Positions 61,501 to 64,000 of a stretch of 64,000 bases of DNA are shown piece after piece. Below the pieces are notes generated by a model. It was not told the origin of the DNA and did no database searches. It was given only the letters and a program-made list of their open reading frames with translations. Position 1 is the stretch's first letter; the number at the start of each line of letters is the position of its first letter. Position numbers and translations under genes: made by a program. The stretch comes from Parietichytrium sp. I65-24A (Eukaryota; Sar; Bigyra; Thraustochytrida; Thraustochytriidae): contig BLSF01000059.1 of assembly GCA_012862575.1 (NCBI GenBank), forward strand, positions 1 to 64,000, in the 5' to 3' direction.

Positions 61501-63942
61501 CAGAAATTCGGTACCCTCCAGAGCCTCTTCGATTTTGAAACCATCGAACCAAGAGAAAAAAGTCGCCAGCGTTGCTTTGTTCTCGGGCCGCAAATAATCC
61601 AGGTTTTCCGGGCGAAATGTAATTTCCCAAAACATCTCAGTATCGTTTGCGATCAGGTCTCGGTAGAGATTTTTCACTCTGAAAAGAGGCTCGTCAAGCA
61701 TGTCGCGGTGGATTTCCTGGGCAAGAGCCAGCTCGTCGTGGACCAGGTACATGGTCGCCAATTTCACTTGAGCGCGGCGAATTCCGCGATGGATGGACAC
61801 CTGTGTTGAGCCTTTCTGGCTGTCGTCTAGAGTTAGGAATATGGACAACAACTCCTCGTGAGTTTGCACCTGGTAAGTATACGCCTGAGAGCACAAAGTG
61901 CCAACATCGTGAGCGAGCATTTCAGATATGATGGACAACCCTTTCGATGAACTCAAACTTAAATAAAACCGCATAAAAGTCACAATATCAACGACACTCT
62001 TGTTACAAGCTTCAAGCTTGGAATAGAGTGAATCCTTGAGCTCCTCGGCCCGGACTGTCGCCCCACTTTTCTTCGAAGTCAAGCTACTGAGCAGCTTGTT
62101 GGAAACTGCCCGGACCCCACTAGATAACCTTCGTGACATGGATAATCTCCCGCCCGGAGATTGTGAGCGTAACTTTGTTGAAGCGTTGCGATTCCCAGGA
62201 GACGGTGAAAATTTTAGCGAGCTGAACGAGCCTAAGCTCGCCTGAGAATCCAGCCCGCTCTTTGGAATCAGCGGCGACCCTGGGGACTTTGGAGCTGCAT
62301 AGCGGAGGTCCTTCTCTTTGAATACGGCTGCGGTGAATTCGCGCTTGAATACATGCAGTTTCTTGCTTAAAGACTTGGATGTCTCCTGTGATACCAAGTG
62401 AGCCAAATTATCGCCAGAAGACTCTAAGGACTCCAGTGTCTCCCGAATAGTAGCGGCGAGAACGATGAGATGGCTGGCAAGCTCACGGTACTCGTTAAGG
62501 ATTCCAGAAAGGATTCGGATTCCTTTGCAGTTGATGAGGAATCGAATAAACGTGTTGAGGAATTTGATACAAAGCGTAAGGGTTTCCATGTCTCCGTTCT
62601 CAGCAGCAAGCTCGCCAACTTTTCGAGTGTAGAATGAAGCCAAGCCGGCAAGGTGGGGCGAATTTAGTGTGCACGCGGTCTCGAATAGTATTTGGTACGA
62701 CCGCAAGATTTTCCACTCCACCCACGTCTTCTGGGACTCCATCAACTCTAGCGAGGTGAGTGAAAGCGACGAAAAGTCTGGCCGTGCTTTAATAGGAGGA
62801 GAGAGTATATACCACGAGGGTGGGATCCCATGAGCGGCTTTGGCCGCTGCATATGAGCACGAAATAGTGTAAAGGGAAAGCATCGCATTGTTCGCGTGCT
62901 CTTTGTCCTTTTGCTTCAGAGTTGAAAGCCCGATGTCGGCCAGCAGTTCGATTGCGTTTATCCATTCCACTTGCCGATGCGCGACTTTATCAAAATACAA
63001 ACTGTCCGCTTTGCTAGATTGGCCACCTGCGCCGTCTTCCAGCTCGTCGGCTTGCCGAAATTTACCCGCACCTACCTCCTTTTTTCCCCCCTCGTTAATT
63101 GGGTGCAAGATGGATCGTGCTACGGATTTCGACGAGGAGGAAGTGCCATCGTCTGGATGGATCTTGGACTTTGCAGACGCTGACTTTTGCTTCTCGCGCG
63201 CGGCGCTCTCTTTCACGAGGCCAGATATCTGGTCCAGACCGACCTCTCTCACCTGCTTGATCAGTGCATCGGGACTCAGAAAATTTACCAAGAAGTTGAA
63301 ATATGGAAATGTGATGGATAGTGCCAGGAAGCGAAGCGAAACCGCAAGAAAGAGAGGTACCCTAGGAACGTAGTTTCTCGTCATCATGATGTCCACAAGA
63401 CCACCAAATAAAGCTGCCACACACATGAAAGCCAAGATCGCGAACACGCCGCGATTCCGGAAGAAGAGGGATATCGTGTGCGGCAAAAAGTTGGCTGCAA
63501 ACATCTGCAACACCACAAAGGAAGAGGTCACTAGAAGACCCAGCAATATGACAATGTCTCGGGTCGTCATGTCCAAAGTGAGTCGCAATTGCTCCACATC
63601 TTCTTCGGAGAAGATCCAGATGTCTAACACACCGTCACTTCTGAACTGCAGCGCCAGTGGAATAAGGAGAACAAGGGCAATTATCGGGAGGCCAACGATG
63701 GGAATGACAACGAACCGCACATAATCATTCCTCACTCGCAAACGCTGCCCGAGAGACAGCAATCTCCCTTTAAATCCCCCGGACTTTTCATCTACACCAA
63801 AATAAGACGACACTGAGTTTCGTCTGGACATCACACTCGACTGCGACACCGAGTTCACACTCCTCCGCCTTTTATGCTGCGCCTGTGTCGCTGTTTCATA
63901 TTGATCATCCGCGAGACTCAGCCGCCGCCCTTCGCGCTCCAT
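52573..63942 (-). CDS. Giant protein with five tandem DUF2254-like membrane modules
   Basis: One intronless frame of 3,789 residues from ATG (MEREGRRLSLADDQYETATQ) to TAG. It contains five copies of one module, with four-helix membrane blocks near residues 75-225, 890-1050, 1637-1780, 2264-2425 and 3147-3304. Each block has the DUF2254 pattern around helix 2 and 3, for example IIIQINSSRYTPRVAALFLR (module 5). Each is followed by a helical cytosolic part that repeats the motifs WVEWKILRSYQILFE, FLNTFIRFLINCKGIRI, RGIRRAQVKLATMYL and FWEINDRGSNFDYL. The FWEI motif falls near residues 770, 1479, 2127, 2801 and 3717. Bacterial DUF2254 proteins are single modules of about 400-450 residues in the inner membrane with no settled function. 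About 20 membrane helices and five cytosolic domains suggest a large transporter, channel or scaffold (inference). Confidence 0.82.
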   Translation of the reverse strand: MEREGRRLSLADDQYETATQAQHKRRRSVNSVSQSSVMSRRNSVSSYFGVDEKSGGFKGRLLSLGQRLRVRNDYVRFVVIPIVGLPIIALVLLIPLALQFRSDGVLDIWIFSEEDVEQLRLTLDMTTRDIVILLGLLVTSSFVVLQMFAANFLPHTISLFFRNRGVFAILAFMCVAALFGGLVDIMMTRNYVPRVPLFLAVSLRFLALSITFPYFNFLVNFLSPDALIKQVREVGLDQISGLVKESAAREKQKSASAKSKIHPDDGTSSSSKSVARSILHPINEGGKKEVGAGKFRQADELEDGAGGQSSKADSLYFDKVAHRQVEWINAIELLADIGLSTLKQKDKEHANNAMLSLYTISCSYAAAKAAHGIPPSWYILSPPIKARPDFSSLSLTSLELMESQKTWVEWKILRSYQILFETACTLNSPHLAGLASFYTRKVGELAAENGDMETLTLCIKFLNTFIRFLINCKGIRILSGILNEYRELASHLIVLAATIRETLESLESSGDNLAHLVSQETSKSLSKKLHVFKREFTAAVFKEKDLRYAAPKSPGSPLIPKSGLDSQASLGSFSSLKFSPSPGNRNASTKLRSQSPGGRLSMSRRLSSGVRAVSNKLLSSLTSKKSGATVRAEELKDSLYSKLEACNKSVVDIVTFMRFYLSLSSSKGLSIISEMLAHDVGTLCSQAYTYQVQTHEELLSIFLTLDDSQKGSTQVSIHRGIRRAQVKLATMYLVHDELALAQEIHRDMLDEPLFRVKNLYRDLIANDTEMFWEITFRPENLDYLRPENKATLATFFSWFDGFKIEEALEGTEFLKMDSVVKLRRESQSVRRSVAFSDPPDTINRAKISSEGMDSEDFEAVQSNGRESVVGSQHSGPLGKLAVLKAKVANSHSSFKIFALHSASLWLITVFGLCFNAWPEESSFYFAFLGMQSNQSDERSMNALIGGFAVVTVLVFVLLCVTSMIILQLVSARYKFHPDMLSFLRDPVLYFILCWLVVVSSLATVAVTYVRKIGVQAPALVPTLGVLVCLEVASLAAYFVRLFYVLQPERILRKVRKQAYTHVRHAVDLAVHIPVLQKRRRSTIVAARKASMISEIGSPDGSQVERLGGGGFQPMGVEDNISDVEAEDDEEAVHEFDQENDIRSPPTPSIEERSQARRLSQQIPEEIKNLIRTHQYLAHEHMKRICDFGFACVQQSDEQNLTEALSTLKWLVRQYSKVKRSLPNLWFMVSGKLRRTSDFINFSSARVIQLSNSKVWFEWKVFSQYLLIFEECLNGNRIEACQNISLHTRLIAQVFLSTDDLEAYNVALQFFNTFMRRAIVSKKDQVACHVVAQLEKLMLNITSQKCSAKAAPFLRGPWGAILQKQAWYLRYYAQLSLEQDVGIVAEAVANSLSQVCAFAQEFGVELHTNILELLLTVDDVAEQDQKTLIGVRRAQVKLATTYLTTGHKYHAQIIANDLIDEPYARQIVLVKELLTTNRAEFWEVSELGVPLNFLDEAKKRVLPEFFDMVEASRQQNSFNVRSPAESVSQFAQRIIEGKCDLDIGFDGFRPRTLKEIHRDRHQTQPQKGKHKATKAKQFGFRRTSLGGQRLSASMTGGEFVNDAILHDNDGVDETLEDFLDLLFPKNRERSGLVTVRNLLVLPVLFGIVVVCLFMLLSSSWSSGEGSIFARILAVQAGQLQMVDTTLSMEIVVRSFSVIVMCSLIALQKSAARMVKHVWGMYQSDRWIKLTWMLNSVTVVLALWNAQSSYSTYRPVLSVITLFLSSLCILTLYPYFSYLFVFLDEDKLLTQIVAADLGLLVSLSHRAKGEALIAQVPENIHTIVISIDRVTDFACTAIRAKNKNSAFKCVTALYCLAVSYLSLKDKLPTTFFSIFKEHPDIAQSETFARLTKQFRKMLEEDKAWLEWKLLREYLFLFSESIDSVPDVCYRVAVLTKHLAEAAFKKEDLGVLDLCIKVLNTYIKISLDRKNARLVYSIVYQYRQLVENILSNRLVSSGCTLSPADFEAYVLDIAWYFRHYALASSACKLPFLTELINHDISMMCVTAARKNSGAHDRLLKIYLGAYDHNSEAARRGVRRTQFRLFAHYTHMKCLKHAESVLQELFQEEDEDTFAGAFADICAVDPVAEQFWEINERMYNIDHTSAEKRMLVQQALPRFPEKLRKACEETVRQVAQAKIDLGQNSSFLGVRSNSDGSSPQQLAGVDGALMTLSRELAVRARALLTPNMPHHGSSVGSFAGPGNDISAHKNAETEVRHKSLVRISWIPIVLVFLTNIALLLITTGLDLWVFDGVSPLSVTFKVRAPEDNQRVSKTLAKSAIMIFCIVMTPTLIMLQINSRHLLGVISEQYFKDVRVYTMLSFFSISSVYALWVHFSESNGSTVVEGDPRMEGGFVIEDGDYARAPIILSALLVTLMTVMLFPYFGTLFEFLDPNRVVSRMLRDTMKQIRAFDTSLDSSKTLDVLRAQNSFAKTVQQFGSFAGASLLEKDKHNFNNVVRIMSQLGEEYGALKPKLHDVWFDATTKAVRNSQDFQSLEFKHLEEMKEKRIWVEAELLRQYLSLFTEAIKHLPEGCLLLAIETVKLGQSALHIHDQHVTEHIIQIFNTFIRTAMNQRGVRIIYNTLHQYRQFAELLIVTNAKTTSAGKASSFQLKTATQISKYFRYYASVAVDMRLDFVVEIIAFDIGSLCETAYLLGFDNSAANDRILGELLSMFDFFNHLPSKVDKSGKTIRLTLQKNSLEFRQRICAEHRTNLEAIGRACVRLATLYLERGDNGRAYSIASKLRDYCTNELMQVIRNKLEGVTERDFWEINDRGSNFDYLSEERRSCLMHFFAWMSKDQLRDRSTMVLEGVVNPGDSRVARREETFVHIEEHSREDGIEEDKLSHSLSRLSEASEIAASDSASRSSAEAKLGERVSILVSTRTRAAPNSNDHLPSRQLINSKSGLGTSTSLSGQHFEEPDDLSATPHRLSAIVLGRTAIRRKLLKIREAREALVKKERDLEINSPADMVEKLQDEDFRPEHRRGSADYSFGLGEGDSDPPQQVSRKSRHSSVGNVQRAHMLRMSKRGSASNLVTLLPPDASTKSIRQDTFSTGQTFKGGAENAAASPKHMGEGTVSHTLRRLRSGKAVRTAGKGPNAGVKRDMGSLWSRALHVLPAIIVLVAFPTFLTDCGIALIHSSEQSENPPFSLCTDPDLVAVINGTKDLDLRANTLSTMSLILFTLLSCIVTVTTIIIQINSSRYTPRVAALFLRNIRIVIVLIVFFTSATFVQIQASYVTKNSVSPIGYTFSVIAMVASFLLLMPYIAHLLQFLDAAKLFREIANEGLRNAFPPTNDQHKLFRHTDRAGARVSTAVSTLAAERLHTNGREEERNARNGSVRSSQRDSGGAKHLAQSREDATKRQSRVMSSLDEISDYALGALRLKDKHNAFHGIDLTCAFLLSYIKKKMKRGPSGWDAHVYEPVSKDPDFVSLSEAVICDMEFDCTWVQWKGLRQMLKMFEVSLGEFSDAVLRVSRGFRHVGQTAVRAGDFAGSSMAVKFMNTILQIAINKGDDRAADTIVLQYRFFIEYCMNCSVTHGDPGSHLGDLVADMVSHLKHYAHLSLARGLGVSCENIIHDMCVICAFARHLDLAETYELVLDALGMFLKEFDLPEQSMLEGYSRIDYTQRGVLRALFKLATVFISEFGDKMTDDDSDVRRLYGYLKDLHGGTLKLIWGDFQKLNGEEYWEISDRGVNLDALNVEQRRALIRFYALFEKFDTRLIVGTDAVAKRLQELRNTAAKKTLRNAASQPVMVKKFI

Positions 63943-64000
63943 GCCTCGAGTTTACGCAGCCTGCACGCGCACCATTGAACGCCGTCCAAGTGTGTTCCGG

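Overview
This window looks like nuclear DNA of a gene-dense single-celled eukaryote. It carries AP-4 mu, a longin/mu-type adaptor, a polycystin-type channel, a mitochondrial SDH1 with GT-AG introns, MOG1, eIF4B/eIF4G-like modules and a DeSI peptidase. Most genes are intronless. The three spliced ones have short GT-AG introns (about 70-145 nt), usually with GTAAGT/GTGAG donors. Gene content and intron economy would suit a heterotrophic stramenopile such as a labyrinthulomycete, but that placement is only an inference.

Layout. 1-4.8 kb: the end of a chalcone-isomerase-like gene, a small tail-anchored orphan, a broken-looking small reading frame and a DUF1295/steroid-reductase-like membrane protein. 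5-15.2 kb: a Q-rich PH-domain protein, AP4M1, MOG1/RANGRF, a mitochondrial glutaredoxin, a secreted Cys-rich probable GPI protein and ribulose-phosphate 3-epimerase with one intron. 15.9-19.4 kb: a three-exon longin plus DPF-rich adaptor (TSET TCUP/TML-like) and a small orphan. 19.4-25 kb is mostly gene-poor, with one helical orphan. 25.1-29.1 kb: SDH1 (4 exons) and a dead-RluA/HemK-type methyltransferase fusion. 30.9-41 kb: a polycystin channel, a THUMP methyltransferase, an orphan faintly like DCAF15/DET1, a DeSI-Ubl-PUB-STI1-UIM protein and a SAP-PADR1 protein. 41.3-47.8 kb: a DNA transposon with a DDE transposase, an OTU-like segment and a Ulp1 protease, flanked by direct repeats. 48.4-50.9 kb: an eIF4B-like N-terminus joined to MA3 and W2 domains. 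52.6-63.9 kb: a single 3,789-residue intronless reading frame with five tandem DUF2254-like membrane modules.

The genes do not form one pathway. Recurrent themes are membrane traffic (AP4M1, the TCUP-like adaptor, possibly the PH protein), ubiquitin handling (DeSI fusion), translation and RNA modification (eIF4B/4G-like, THUMP methyltransferase, PUS/HemK fusion) and ion-channel or membrane proteins (polycystin, DUF2254 concatemer). The most unusual items are the five-fold DUF2254 polypeptide and several unexpected domain fusions. Intergenic DNA holds purine tracts upstream of several starts and recurrent TACCGGTA palindromes. All domain calls were made by reading the sequence; no database search was possible.
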